Counted from the stretch's first letter, positions 26,101 through 37,411 are shown. The stretch is 64,000 bases of DNA from Sphagnum compactum (GCA_965153455.1 OZ234495.1:6448001-6512000); one strand, 5' to 3'. Translations and numbers: made by a program. The notes: generated by a model not told the origin, from the letters alone.

Positions 26101-28941
26101 AGCCTAGAGGAATGTAAAGAAGTGTCAATTCTACCATCCGTCCATCCGTATGGCCTTTCCAATTCATACTCCCAAACTCTTTTGCTGCAGCCTAGTGATT
26201 AGCAACAGAATTTAGACTTCACCTATTCATCACACCATAACAAACTCTTACTGGAGATTGCTCCAGTTAAAGAAATCCTAATTGAGCTTCTCAGCTAAGA
26301 TCCAGGTACATGTAAGGCACAACCAAATGTGGACAAATAACTGAGATTACCATGTTCTGCTGTCGACTGTGATCTTGTTTGAAGAATTGCTTTGCCCTAG
26401 TCTTTCCCAACACCACTGGATCTACTGCCTCTAGATGGCTTGGATTCGGAGAGAGTGAAATTTGAACCTGCACCTTTGTGACACACATCTCATCAGCAAT
26501 AGACACAAAGTTCAGTTAACTACTTCACAGCATTTCACACTTTATTGACAATAGTGAACAGTTTGCAACCCCAGATCACCTGATCCCCAGTGTTAATCCA
26601 TGTGACTACTGTAAACCCTAACTGTGATGATGAATACCGATTTGTCACCAAAGAACAAAGTGCCCCGTGTTCCAAGATGATATTTAACATCTCCAACTCG
26701 AAGATATTGATGGTCGCCTCCACTCTTGAATTCAGTCACAATGCTTCCCAGTGGCTTTGACAGGAGAGTATGGAGCACATTTAACCTCCCTCTGATTCAG
26801 CAGCCAAATAAGTCAGTCATAAGCATTGAGCCTTAAGTCAAATAAAGGTGAAAAGATGGATGTAGATTGCATGCTATGCAGCAAACCATCTCACATGACA
26901 TATGAGTTTGGAGTTTGATCATTTGGAGTCTTGCAACAACCTCACTTGGACCCAATACAACATTGCATTCCATCAATGCAAGCACTTTGATTTTTCAAAA
27001 GTAAGTATTTCTGTGCAACAACAACAGGTGTGCTTGTGACCACAGAGTGAAGTCATTTTACCCCTAATGGAAGGGGTTCACAAACCCAGCACTTAGACCC
27101 CAAGAGTTGCCCTTCAGGCATGCAACTGAGCTTTGATAACTTCACATTTTTCTAGTTCTAGAAAATGTGGAGCTACCATATAGCAAGAACTGTTCAGCTA
27201 CTATTGTCCTAGGGCGACAGCTTAAGAGTACTGATGTTGCAGGGCAGTGCAGCTACTCTTTTTGCTAATGGCCAGATGTTGAGAATGAAGGAGCAGGATA
27301 AGCATGAGTTTTTGCTGGAGAGGTCAACCTGTGCGACATTCCCAACTCAATTGCCTCTACTCCAGTTTCTGCAGCACGCTGCACCACCCATCTTACACAG
27401 CATTAGACTACATTTTCAATGCAGTTTATGAAAGCCACATTGCTCCCTCACAAGGCTCTTGATTCTTTTCAAATCACAGCACCAAATTGAGATGACTTCC
27501 ATCTTCAACATGTTTAACAGTAAATATCATGATCATTCAAGCCAACCTCGATAAGGGCAAAAAGCCCAGGAATTAAACTTTCGCATCCTTCAATTCCAAA
27601 TCGCTTAGAGGCCTGAAATTTTTTGGCAAGGAATCGCTCAAAGTAGTCTGTTTCAAGCAACAGCTGCCCAGTCAACAAATTTCTACATATACTGCAAATC
27701 TTTTCATGCCAACCTCACAAAAACTCAAGATTCTAGTGCACTTGCAAGTTCAACCTTAAAGACCAGTACACGTCCTAAACCCCAAATCCTAAAGTGATGT
27801 ATGACAGCTTTCTAGTGCAGCCTAGAAATCTAATGGGAACAGAAAACTTAGGTCAAGATATATATACCGGTGTAGAGAAGATGATGAAGAATCCGCTGCT
27901 GATAAGGTGGAGGAAACAAGGAGTGTGCCTGTGGCCGCTCAACCATGAGGCGAATCCAGTCTTTGGCAGGCTGTGAGACAACATGCTCATGTTCAACGGT
28001 TGTCGTGCCACAGTAGGATCCTCGCAGTAATGCCACTACCTCATTCACAGTCCAAAACAGCTGTGTTGCTCGTGATATCCGCAGATGGTCCCCCAAAAAA
28101 TACCTGGTTCTCCAAACAAATGGGGCATCAGCTGCTGGACCCTACTAGGTATATACTGTGTGTCACCATAGCAACAAAAATTGTGTCACATAAACCCTAA
28201 ACCCTAAACAACAAACTGCCAAAAAAAGAGAGCATATGTTTGAGCTTTGTGTGTAAGTTGGAGAAAGATATGGATCACCTTCTATCAGGGTCAACTCCCT
28301 TGAGGCCAACTGCCTCCAAGTTGAGAGTTGGGTAGTTTTTCAAAAGCTCAAACAAGTCTTTGGCGTTCACTGGCTCTGAATATTCAACTGAATCATTTCC
28401 CTCCACAAGAGGTCCCAATGTTCTTCCAAGAGGATCTACGAGGACACACCCAATTCACAGAAAACCAAGCATTGGTTACACTTGTTGTGACTCCTATTAA
28501 CATGAAAACCAATCATTGATTACACTTGTTATGACTCCCATTAATATGAAAGACAAGCATAGGTTACACTTGTTATGGCTCCTGTTACTGTGGCTACACC
28601 CAAGTACTAATAGAAATGGGGCACATCTTGAATGTTCTTTTCATGCTCAATCATTTGTGCCACAGAGTTCCACGTTGTTTACAAAATTACCCAGAAAATG
28701 TGGATGGACAATTGGGTCCAAAACACATACCAAGTGAAGCAACGAAGTGACCTCGACTCCGAAAGGCGTCCACCAGCGAAGCAATTTTGAGTGTTTGAGA
28801 CACCAGCGTGATGTCCGATGCTTCAGAAGTTCCATGAAAACCCCGTTCCTCATATTCCCACCAACTCCTCCACCACACTCTTCCCCAGCTCCTGCTCGCC
28901 GCCCCCTTGTGCAAACCTCTCAAAATTGCGCCCAGATTCAT
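20166..28941 (-). CDS. 2-oxoglutarate dehydrogenase E1-type subunit with EF-hand-like insert
   Basis: Spliced from 27 exons into 1,031 residues. The family oxidatively decarboxylates 2-oxoglutarate (or, in DHTKD1, 2-oxoadipate) with thiamine diphosphate in the mitochondrial matrix. Conserved elements appear in order: GMSHRGRLNV (249-258), [12 protein letters not shown] (311-322), the thiamine diphosphate motif from HGDAAFSG (347-354) to IINNQ (379-383), GHNE (450-453), [12 protein letters not shown] (621-632), WEAQFGDF (692-699), [15 protein letters not shown] and [10 protein letters not shown] near the C-terminus. The N-terminus ([12 protein letters not shown]...) is basic and hydrophobic, like a mitochondrial presequence. 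It then runs almost directly into [13 protein letters not shown], so the roughly 40-residue complex-contact segment of canonical E1o is missing. An EF-hand-like loop sits at 785-796 and about 13 extra residues before RLSG. ATG at 28939-28941 was chosen because it begins the presequence; upstream TTG codons are unlikely starts. Intact, with no frameshift. It could be an E1o paralogue or a DHTKD1-like enzyme. Confidence 0.93.
22142..22540 (-). other. E1 exons 20-21 encoding the EF-hand-like insert
   Basis: Exon 20 (22540-22453) ends ...GFTAADK and exon 21 (22292-22142) continues [18 protein letters not shown]. In the 12-position EF-hand loop numbering the sequence [12 protein letters not shown] has D at 1, D at 3, K at 5, G at 6, L at 8, T at 9 and D at 12. 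This fits the consensus except for K at 5 (usually D, N or S) and D instead of E at 12. A helix-compatible stretch ([20 protein letters not shown]) follows. The exon starts in phase 1 and ends in phase 2, so it is not a symmetrical, easily shuffled module. In E1o proteins the equivalent linker is only about 20-25 residues. Confidence 0.75.
24111..24137. repeat. CT microsatellite in an E1 intron
   Basis: A pyrimidine tract of CT repeats followed by C-rich sequence lies in the intron 24075-24417, close to the acceptor of the upstream-facing gene. On the coding (minus) strand it is GA-rich, so it is not a polypyrimidine tract for splicing. Confidence 0.6.
25671..25876. repeat. Intronic direct duplication, about 114 bp period
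   Basis: Within the E1 intron 25611-25888, two copies starting at 25671 and 25785 share CTTAGATGATTC, GATTC.(G)GCAAATGA, TGCATGCCTG.TGCTG and ACTAGAGGTCCTGAA. Intronic, with no coding effect. Confidence 0.75.
28461..28592. repeat. 44-bp tandem repeat in E1 intron 2's neighbour, three copies
   Basis: Units start at 28461, 28505 and 28549 within the first E1 intron (28436-28730). Each contains CAAGCAT.GGTTACACTTGTT and TGACTCC.ATTAA. Period is exactly 44. Interstitial telomere-type motifs (AAACCCTAAACCCTAAAC, 28190-28207) sit in the next intron. Confidence 0.75.
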
Positions 28942-29144
28942 CAACAAATAACCCAGGAATTGCCCCTTTTTTGAAAAAATAACCCCAAAAAGCCCAAGCA
29001 GTCAGTCCTGCTGCACTGCACTGCACTCTTGGTCCTCGATCTTCTTCTTCTTCTCCTCCTCCTCGACTCCGCTGCCCACTTGAATCCTACGATTTCTCAA
29101 TATGTCTGTCTCGCAATGATTCTCAATTCCGCTCAACTACATGC
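28942..29144 (-). promoter_or_regulatory. Presumed 5' leader of the E1 gene
   Basis: On the minus strand this reads as a purine-rich leader with GAGGAGGAG and AAGAAGAAGAAG tracts (plus-strand 29039-29070) and a GTGCA triplicate (around 29008-29026). It then continues into the ATG at 28941. GAA-rich leaders are also seen at the CCCH gene. No TATA box was identified, so the transcription start is unknown. Confidence 0.4.
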
Positions 29145-29384
29145 TCAACCGGCTCTCAAATCCTGCTGCACATCAGTCGCAAAATCGTTGAATGCTACAT
29201 GAATTTCATTGACCCCAAGGGGCACGTCCAAGTCCTCGGCTCGTTGTTTGGGTGCAGCGAAGGGGGAATTTAGCAGTGGGATTGATAGCGAGGATGGATC
29301 AGGCAGCATCTCTCGGCACACACAACTCCACCACAAGTACTGCGTAGTCTGCACCGGCTTGTGCACGAAAAGTGTCTTTTTCAC
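29145..29384 (-). CDS. Unidentified open frame upstream of the E1 gene
   Basis: An 80-codon minus-strand frame ending at a stop at 29145. Its last 40 residues (including AEDLDVPLGVNEIHVAF and ending DLRAG) have a balanced, protein-like composition unlike the surrounding AT-rich noise, and the DNA here is GC-rich. It could be the last exon of an unknown gene, an upstream exon or leader part of the E1 transcript, or chance. I do not recognise the family, and it is not the missing E1 N-terminal segment. Confidence 0.25.
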   Translation of the reverse strand: MKKTLFVHKPVQTTQYLWWSCVCREMLPDPSSLSIPLLNSPFAAPKQRAEDLDVPLGVNEIHVAFNDFATDVQQDLRAG

Positions 29385-29424
29385 CTTCCAATTATGTGAT
29401 AGGGTAGACCAGCCGGTGACTGAA

Positions 29425-29990
29425 CACTTAAGTGCTCAAGGCAGGCCGGATCCAAGGGGAGGGCTCCATTGTTTCTGGGGTCCAAACAAAACTTGAACAA
29501 ACAAGGACTTGAAGTGCTCCTCTTGACACATCTGACACACTAACAATCACCAAAAACAGATTAGAAATGAAAAAGTTACAACCCGTCAAAGTAAAGGAAA
29601 TAAGAACTCAAAAACAAAACAAACCAACCCACTAAATACTATAAAAGCTGATTCTTGAACATTCAAAAAATTCCTTATATGTTGCTATGTTACTATTGGA
29701 GATTCAACATGATTTGTAGAACTTCAGGTGACGCTCCGATAGCATTTTAAATTGTTTAAAATGAATAAAAAATAAGAAAGTTATAAGGTTTGAAAATAGG
29801 AGTCCAAAGAGAAAGGAAAAATAAATAAAAATTGTAACTTGAAAAGCCTTTTTTTTTTTTTTTCCTTGTTATTTTTTCATTACTCCTTTTCCTTTGCATT
29901 TCAAAAATGATTTTTAAAGCTTGAGATAACACTTAATCGCATAACATTTTAAATAGTTCGAAATGAAGCACATATGATAAAGATATAAAT
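29425..29990 (+). repeat. Dispersed repeat family, copy A
   Basis: Shares with copy B (49,588-50,118) the ordered landmarks ATCCAAGGGGAGGGCTCCAT, AAACTTGAAC, GATTTGTAGAACTTCAGG, GCATTTTAAAT, a poly-T tract, TTATTTTTTCATTACTC, TTTGCA.TTCAAAAATGATT and CACATATG, and ends near AAGATATAAATAA. Internally the segment with CTTCAGGTGACGCTC and GCATTTTAAA is echoed by CTTGAGATAACAC and ACATTTTAAA, so the element has a diverged internal duplication. No coding capacity. It ends within about 500 bp of the E1 leader. Confidence 0.65.
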
Positions 29991-32900
29991 AAGCATCACA
30001 AAAATCCAATAAAAGATTGATGGTTCTGACCATCATCATCGCATGGTGAGGGAGACAAAAAGAGAAAGCCAAAGAAAGGCCAAAAGACGCACAGCCTGCT
30101 GAATCCAAAAAAAAGAAAGAGCTACAAATAAAATGTTCAATCATTGGCAACCGATTGATGATGGGCTGGTCTAGTCTATAGCCCAGAAAAAACAAAAAAA
30201 TAATAAAAATTGTGCAAAAATTTAGCCAAATTGCTACACAGATCCAAATTTGTCATCGCCAAATTCTTTTATTCTAGTTCAATCGTTTTTTTTCCTTTGT
30301 TTATTTGTTCTTTTCTATTGTAATTGGCATCCATATCATTGGCTTTGCCTTTGTTGTTCTTTATGTTTTCGACCATTTTGCTTTCCAATTGGTTTTGGTT
30401 GGCCTTGTACTTCAAGTTCGTAAGTGCACCTTTTGATCCCCTTCTAACCTACCTCTTGGATTCTCCCTTCCCATTGGTTTTTTATACCTTCAAATGACAT
30501 TAGGGTTCTAGACAATCCATTTGACTTTTCCTCTTTTACATTTTTTTTTCTTCAAGATGCTTTGGATGATAATGTGCCGTGCCATGTAAAGACACTCCCA
30601 AAGTTAAGGGACATTCAAATGACTTTTGCGATCCTCTTTTGGTTGTTTTGCACAAAGGCCATCTCATCTTTTTCAATGTTTCCCCCTCACTCCTATGCTT
30701 TCAACATCAACTAATATCTTTTGTTTTGACCTTCATGCATGTTTTTGGAAGGTTTTTAAACCCAGGTTTATTTATAATGTCTGGAGGTGCCTCTAGTTTG
30801 TTGGCATGTTTCTCTATTGATCTCTAGAGGGGCATAGGTTTCATTTCCGTTGAAATCGTTGCCTAATGGCTTATTTGGGAAGTTGAAGGCTTATGGCCAT
30901 AATCAATGTTTCCAAAGTTTTGTAAAAGTGCCATCCATTTTTATTGGAATCTATATGGCCAATAATTAAGGTTTATTTCCATTCCAATCCCACATAAGGT
31001 TGGTGTGTACCTTCTTTCTTTGGTAGTGTAGGCATGCATCTTTCCATTCAAGCAATTTTGAAAAAGGAGAACATATATCCAAAAAAACATTTCAAAAAGT
31101 TTGCACAAACATTCTTTTTCCAACATCATTTTACATGTTTTTTAAATTCTCATTGTGTTTATTTGAGATTCTATCTAGGTTCAATTCAAATGTAATTCTT
31201 CACTTGCCTGATCATTTCATCATTTCATATGACCTCAAACACCTTCACCTCAACATTGTGTACCATGTTAGTCTCCTTCATCCTATGGTTTGTGGCTTAT
31301 CCTGTTGCATTTGTAAGCAACTTATAAAGTCAATGGGGATATATCTTTTCCCATGTTTTCATGGGGGTGAATGCATTATTACCCACAATATTTGAAATGT
31401 TTTTGCTTCCATTGTTAGGGAAGTCAATGTTAGCTTCATGTTTTGTGAAAGCAAACACATGTCTTCATGTTACCTTTCTTCTAGTTTTCACATTGATGGG
31501 TGGGTATATTGCTCACCTCAAATGGTGTCCACATTCTAATTAACATCTTCACCTCTCACTTGAACATATTTAGTTTCATAGACTAACATTCTTTGAAGAA
31601 TGGTCATTACTATTGTGGCCTAATTAAAGCTCAAGTTATATCACAATTGGCACCCCAAGAATGTGTTTCTCCTTTTCATTGTAAAGGTATTTAGGTGATT
31701 ACATTAGCAAGTCAACAACTTTATTCATCAATGCGCTAACATAACCTAATTAGTTAAAGGTTTCAAAGGTCCTCTTCTTTAAATATTACATTCATTTTAT
31801 AGGCAAAGGGTATTCATGGCCCTTTGTCAATTCAAGATGTTTTTATCTTGAAGCAAGTTGTTGTTGTTGTTGAAAAGACCTCTTCTAGGCTTGGCATTTT
31901 TTCAAATTTTTCATTCATCTACATACAAAATTTGCTTCACATTGCTGATGAAAGGTTTAGGATCTAGGTTTATCTTTTGTGGATTTCATTTATGCTAATG
32001 GGTGTCAATTTTGCATTGGATGATGGTCCTCTCTTTTTGTACCTCTTTTTCCCATTTTGGATGGATGGTTTTTCTTTTACTTAATCTGACAAGGTTACTC
32101 ATTTATTCTCCCAATTTCCCATAACTAGAAATCAAAGCTAGGGTTTTGTTGGGTATATGTTTATAATGAGGTATCAAAGCCAAATGTTTTTGTGAACACA
32201 AATGTAATGGTTAAAAGTCATGTTCATTTTCTTAATATGAAATATTGACAATCTTATTTGATCATATTGGTTTTGATAAGGATTGTGCCAAATTCCAATG
32301 TTTTTATTAACAAAAAAATATGATTCCTACTCATTGAAGCATTTGTGAAGACCTTGGCCATGACCCTTACCATATTTGCAAAAAAATTAACTTTGACACT
32401 TGACCTATTTTTAATAAAAATTATAATGGGATCTTGTGATATAAACATGAAATATTACATATAATATATATGTAGATTCAATAATTTTCAATTAAATATT
32501 GGAGGGATCTTAAATTAATCATTAATAATCATAACATAATTGGTGCATTTTTTCCCTTTACATAAAAACCATTAAATCTTAACAACAATTTTGGGAATTT
32601 AGTGTGAAGGATTAGGTTGTAACGAATGTTGGTCATTTTTACATTTTAGAAAACCTTTCAATTTCGATTTTGAAAATTTTAAAGAATTATGGAACTTCTA
32701 AATAAGGTTTTGATAAAGTTTTGAATTATAAAAAACCTCCAAATAAGGTTATGATTGGCATTTCAAGACATGGCGGTTCCCCATATCAACAAATTTCATT
32801 TTAAAAAATAAATAAATTCCAAGTATAGTTAGGGTTTAGGGTTTATAATTAAAATTATGAAATAATTTTTTAAATAATTTAAAAAGACATAAATATGTAA

Positions 32901-33119
32901 TTTCTGATTACAATGTGAGATTGACCACCAAAAAAATCCCATAAGTCTTAATCAAGTGGCCCAAGCATGAATAGGCTATGGGTTTTTATTACAAATTGCA
33001 CATAAATGGGAGTTCCATAATTATTTTTAAATTTCAAAATCAAAATTGAAGTTTCCCATTACCTTATAGTGGGTTTTTTTTGGCAATCATATCATTGCCA
33101 CAACTATCAACCAATACAT
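29991..33119. other. AT-rich DNA without recognisable gene
   Basis: No exon, RNA gene or ordered repeat recognised. Open frames such as 29914-30195 (-), 30579-30827 (+) and 31135-31395 (+) show no known domain. TTTAGGG-type motifs occur at about 32827-32841. Confidence 0.5.
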
Positions 33120-33760
33120 TTTTGTTAGTTCTTCCCCATATCAACATAACCACACAAAATAAAAAGCTTCAAATATTGACATAACATAAGAAATTAGCCA
33201 ACATTGGAAGCTTCCACACATCAACACAACCACAAAGGTCATGAAGTTGTGAGTTGTTGCCCCCACACACCAATATTTAGAAACCCCCAAAAACTTGAAT
33301 TTTCAAAAATTTCTTGTCCCCACACATTAACATAATCAAAAATTATAAAAAATAACTTCAACAAGTCAAATCCCCATGCATTAACAAAGCCCAAAAAATG
33401 CCAAAAAATTATGAAGTGTTGTCCCCATGCATCAACATGATTACAGCAAGTTAAATCCCCATGCATTAGCATAACCACACAGAAACACAAAGCTTTTTGG
33501 AAATTAGACCCATGTGCATAAATGGAACAAAAGAAACTAACAAACTTTCTAGTTATTCCCTATGCTTCAACAAAACCACCAAAAAAAAAATGTAAGTCAA
33601 ATCCTCAACATCAATAAAACCAAAACAAAACGGGAACACAACTTCAAAGTTGTTGCCCCCACACATCAAAAGAACAACAAAACCCAAAAAAAAAAAAGCA
33701 AAGCACTTATAAGTTGTGGCTCCTACCCATCAACAAAACCACAAATATTAGGGTCATTTA
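33120..33760. repeat. Degenerate tandem repeat with CCCCACACATCAACA core
   Basis: About ten diverged units of 50-70 bp, each with a CCCCA(C/T)(A/G)CAT(C/T)AACA(A/T)AA core followed by an A-rich linker (for example near 33130, 33212, 33261, 33320, 33372, 33424, 33457, 33655 and 33722). The minus-strand frame 33239-33490 repeats (V/F)(N/D)(A/V)WG accordingly. This reflects the repeat and not a gene. Confidence 0.65.
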
Positions 33761-36231
33761 ACCATTTTTGAAGATTCAACTATCTTCTTGTCCACCTTAT
33801 CACAAAAAGATTGAAATGGACATTCTTCAGATATTACAAATCATAAAGAAGCTCAAAAGAACTTTTGAGTCACTACTTATCCATGTGATACCTTGAAGGC
33901 ATGGCCAGAATCAATCAAAGTCCAAGTTTACTTCAAAAAGACTTTGTTCTTCAATGAATTTCTTGTGTTGTCCAATCACAATGCCTTCATGTGTGGAAAA
34001 CTTATCCAAGTATTCTCCTTGGTTCCTTCATGCCCAAAATAAGCATCACTAGGTCATTTTTTAATAAAAAGGACGAGGTGATCCAAGTTGTCAATTCCAA
34101 GCCAAGACTATTGAAGATTTGTGATAACACTAACAACATTGAAAATTCTTTTAGTCTCAATCTATGCGCCTATTATGTCAAGTACATGGAAAGTGCATTG
34201 AATGTGTCACCAACAAACCCAAAGGATTCTTAGTTTATCTCAATCATACACATAACCATCAAAAGATCTATAGTTCATTCTTCAATGTTTACATGATGGT
34301 ATCATCAATAGAAACAATATACCCAAAGAAATATTCGTCATCTTCAAGTGTTGTTGGGTTTTTTGTTGCCTTGACAAGGTTAAATTGTAAATAAACTTGC
34401 AACAATAATGGGTATATAACTTTAGTATTATATTTTGCAACAACATCAATTGTACAACCTACAAAATCTTGTATGACCTTCATGTTTAAAAAACAAGAAT
34501 CCAACATGATGTATCATCATATCATGAGCCTTAACATTAATGTAGAAGTTAGAGAATGCTAGAAATGGTGTTAATACATTAATCACTTGTGAGTTCATCC
34601 TTAATTTAAACTTTGACAATTCTAAATCAAAGTCGCCTTGAATCAAAGGTTGATTCAAAGCCCAAATTATGGCCACTTTAGATTTCATTAAAATGTAAAA
34701 GATGAAAGCAAATACAAATGCATTTGACAATAACCAAAAGACTTAGTTTTTGGTTTAATACACATTGTTTGATCACCAATAATAATTTATTTATAATAGC
34801 TTGAACAATGACCCAAGTTTGGCACATAGGGACTTGTGATCACAAATGTAAAGATTTTTGTTGCCCATAGCAAATGGAGATTGTGCATTCCAACACTCTA
34901 GCATCTCTTCGAATAGAATGACTCATGATGCAAATTGCATCTTCACATGAATTTTTAACATCATTGTTGATAACCTTGGAATAATGCAGAAATCCTTCCA
35001 CTCTTGTTTCCCCTTCCCAAATATTTAATCCAAATTATAGCCTTATACAACAATATTTGAACATTTTTAAAATTCACTTTTGAAAATCCAACACACACCT
35101 TGGAATCATTAAAAGCATATTAACATGCCTTTGACATGGCATGACCAAAACATAATCCCACAAATGGGCTAAATAATTGATTAAATAATTAATCTTCATG
35201 AAATGGATAATAAGTAACAACATTTGTTAAAATTGAAGTTAAAGTACTTATATTTGACCTTTTGTCCTTTACATAAACAATGATTTTGTCAAATAAACCA
35301 AAAATATATAGTAAGATCTTTACTTGGTTTGCCATCATTATAGTGTGTTATTATGCATTTCAAAAATTCCCAGTGTGACACATGTGGATTCCAATGATTA
35401 ATAAATTTGACTCCCATGGCAAATTAAGGTGTCATGTCCACCATGAAACATCTAAATATTGAAAGACCATGTCATGTAACGCATGAAGCGAATGAAAGGC
35501 AAAACATAATTTTTCTTGGTTTTTTCCACAATATTTGGCAACACATTTATCACCATTGATGTTCAAATGAAAACACAACATGTAAAAATTATTTTAAAAT
35601 CATGCACCTCATCCATAAATTCTCAACAAAGGACAATAGACAATATACAACCTTTTGCAATGTATAAAACCAAGTTTTCAAGAAACTTGGTGTGCTGTGC
35701 AAAGTTAACTTTGTTATAAGGATGTTGATTGCTAAAAAAATTAGTGATCATAAAAAGAGGGATATCCTTTTTTTAATTTTTTTTGTTGATTTCCATTTCA
35801 TTGAGCTTTTTGCACCAACAACAATTCCCGCATCCTATATTCTTCCACATATTCATGAGATACTCATTTTGTTATAGTTCCCAAGGCCCTTATTTTCCCA
35901 TGCAAAACAACTCTAGCATTAACATCAACTAGATTGTAGTGTTAAATAGTACATCGCATGATTTGGGGATTACAACAATTAATTTGGGCACCATCATTGA
36001 CAACAAAAAAACCCACCCTAATAACTTGCAATCTGATGCCAAGGATACCATATGCTTTGGTTGCTTAGAATTTGTGGAAGAAGAGTGCCCAAAATGCATT
36101 ACCTTCAAGATTTGATGTTTATTTGTGATTCTTGAATAGTACATTTAGTTTGGAGACAAATTTACCATATTCTTCATTATCATCATACATTATTGTGTTA
36201 AGGTGAATGCCACTTGTAGATGCCATCGAAA
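33761..36231. other. AT-rich DNA without recognisable gene
   Basis: Overlapping open frames at 33991-34233 and 34164-34394 (+) and 34289-34730 (-) were inspected. None shows a domain, reverse-transcriptase motif or splice-supported continuation. It may be eroded transposon sequence. Confidence 0.45.
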
Positions 36232-36440
36232 GTTGTTGCATTCTTATAACTACAACATGAATACAATGACAAAAATGGAAGGGGTGACAAAATACAAAGT
36301 CAATGCATCCTTTTAGCTACAACATGAAGACAACAATAACAAAAAAATCAAAGGGGTGAAAGAATATAAAGTTGTTACACCCTTTTAGTTGCAACAAAAA
36401 CACAATGGTAGTAGAAAAACAAAAAAGGTGAAAGAATATG
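36232..36440. repeat. Tandem repeat, three units of 67-72 bp
   Basis: Units start at 36232, 36299 and 36371. Each has GTTGTT(G/A)CA-CCTTTTAG-TACAACA near its start and AAGGGGTGA(A)A.AATA.AAA at its end. Non-coding. Confidence 0.65.
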
Positions 36441-36647
36441 TAATACATGGATGTTGTTGTTTAGTTGTTGAAATCACTTCTCTATAAGGTGATGCAAACT
36501 TGAACATGATGTAGCAATAAAATTTAGAAAAGATGAACACACAACAATAACTTTGACTTACAAAAATAGAATAACACTAAGAATAATAGGTGAGAAATGA
36601 TGAAAAAACTTACTTAAAAATCATCAAGAAAAATGCCATGAATATTA

Positions 36648-37172
36648 AAGATTTACCACAACATGAATAAGTGCAACAAGAAAGTTGATAAGAAACAAAA
36701 AGAATGCCATGAGTAGGATGCTTGAATCTTGCAAGGAAAAATGTTGAAGAAAAGTGGCAAAAAACCACAAAATCGATTGAAAACAACAACATGCAAAGAA
36801 AAATGCTAAAGATGACCATGGAGATTCATAATCAACATGAAAAACAACAACATTTGCAAGTAATGCAAGCAATGACATTAATATGCATTGCAAAACATCA
36901 ACAAGAGGAAAAAATGGGAAAGCATAAAAAAAAGGAGGTGCAAAGAAAAGAAAGATCAAAACATTAAAAAGAAAATAAAAGAGGAGAGACGTAATATTTA
37001 GAAATTGTTGAAGTTGTCAAGATTTACACAAACTTGAACAAGTGCAATAACATGTAACAAAAAAGAAGAAGAAGAATGCCACAAATTGGGTACTTGGATC
37101 TCACAATGAAAAATGCCGAAGAAAGGTGGTTGGAAAACACAAAGCACATATTCGATGGAAAGCAACAACTTT
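36648..37172. repeat. Direct duplication, about 150-bp copies
   Basis: Copy one (about 36648-36800) and copy two (about 37018-37172) share AAGATTTAC.ACAA, AAGTGCAA.AA, AAAGAATGCCA, G(T/G)A(C)TTG(A/G)ATCT, CAATGAAAAATG, GAAGAAA(G)GTGG and AAAGCAACAAC in order, separated by about 220 bp of A-rich sequence. Confidence 0.65.
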
Positions 37173-37306
37173 AGTGAGGACAAAGAGGAAAGTTCAAAAG
37201 CTTAAAATGCTAAAACCAAAACCTACCCCAGAATGTAAAGCATTCAAAGAAAATATGGAGTGTATTTGGAAGGCACCTTATATCCATTCGTTTCTTTCCT
37301 AGAAAA

Positions 37307-37411
37307 TGGGAGGGATATTATGCATACTCCTCAATAGTGGGAAGGTTCTTGAACCTATAAGTAGGCATAATTTCCTCCCATTATTGAAGAGTAGGCATAA
37401 TATCCCTCCCA
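37307..37411. mobile_element. Foldback (MITE-like) element with 36-bp arms
   Basis: The left arm 37307-37342 (begins TGGGAGGGATATTATGC) is nearly perfectly complementary to the right arm 37376-37411 (ends GCATAATATCCCTCCCA), leaving a loop of about 33 bp. The loop itself carries a partial extra copy of the right-arm end (GTAGGCATAATTTCCTCCCA). This is the structure of a small foldback transposon. Target-site duplications could not be fixed. It encodes nothing. Confidence 0.6.

Larger units (their letters stand above)
20166..28941 (-). other. Exon map of the E1 gene
   Basis: Coding exons, 5' to 3' on the minus strand: 28941-28731, 28435-28279, 28103-27868, 27647-27547, 27378-27329, 26791-26638, 26467-26351, 25951-25889, 25610-25488, 25347-25261, 25080-25018, 24808-24698, 24526-24418, 24074-23998, 23873-23826, 23693-23608, 23397-23251, 23127-22983, 22801-22640, 22540-22453, 22292-22142, 21610-21556, 21457-21413, 21232-21168, 20972-20873, 20748-20602, 20363-20166. 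They sum to 3,096 bases. Every intron begins GT and ends AG, and codon phase carries across all 26 junctions. Introns run from 98 to 537 bases. Boundaries were set by hand from splice sites plus family conservation. The least certain are the starts of exons 14 (24074) and 17 (23397), where family similarity is weak. Confidence 0.85.

Noticed and set aside
28942-28947. TTG start codons upstream of the E1 ATG.
   Set aside because: Non-ATG starts are unlikely in plant nuclear genes, and the ATG at 28941 begins a good presequence.
33239-33490. Minus-strand frame with repeated AWG peptides as a gene.
   Set aside because: It mirrors the degenerate CCCCACACATCAACA repeat.
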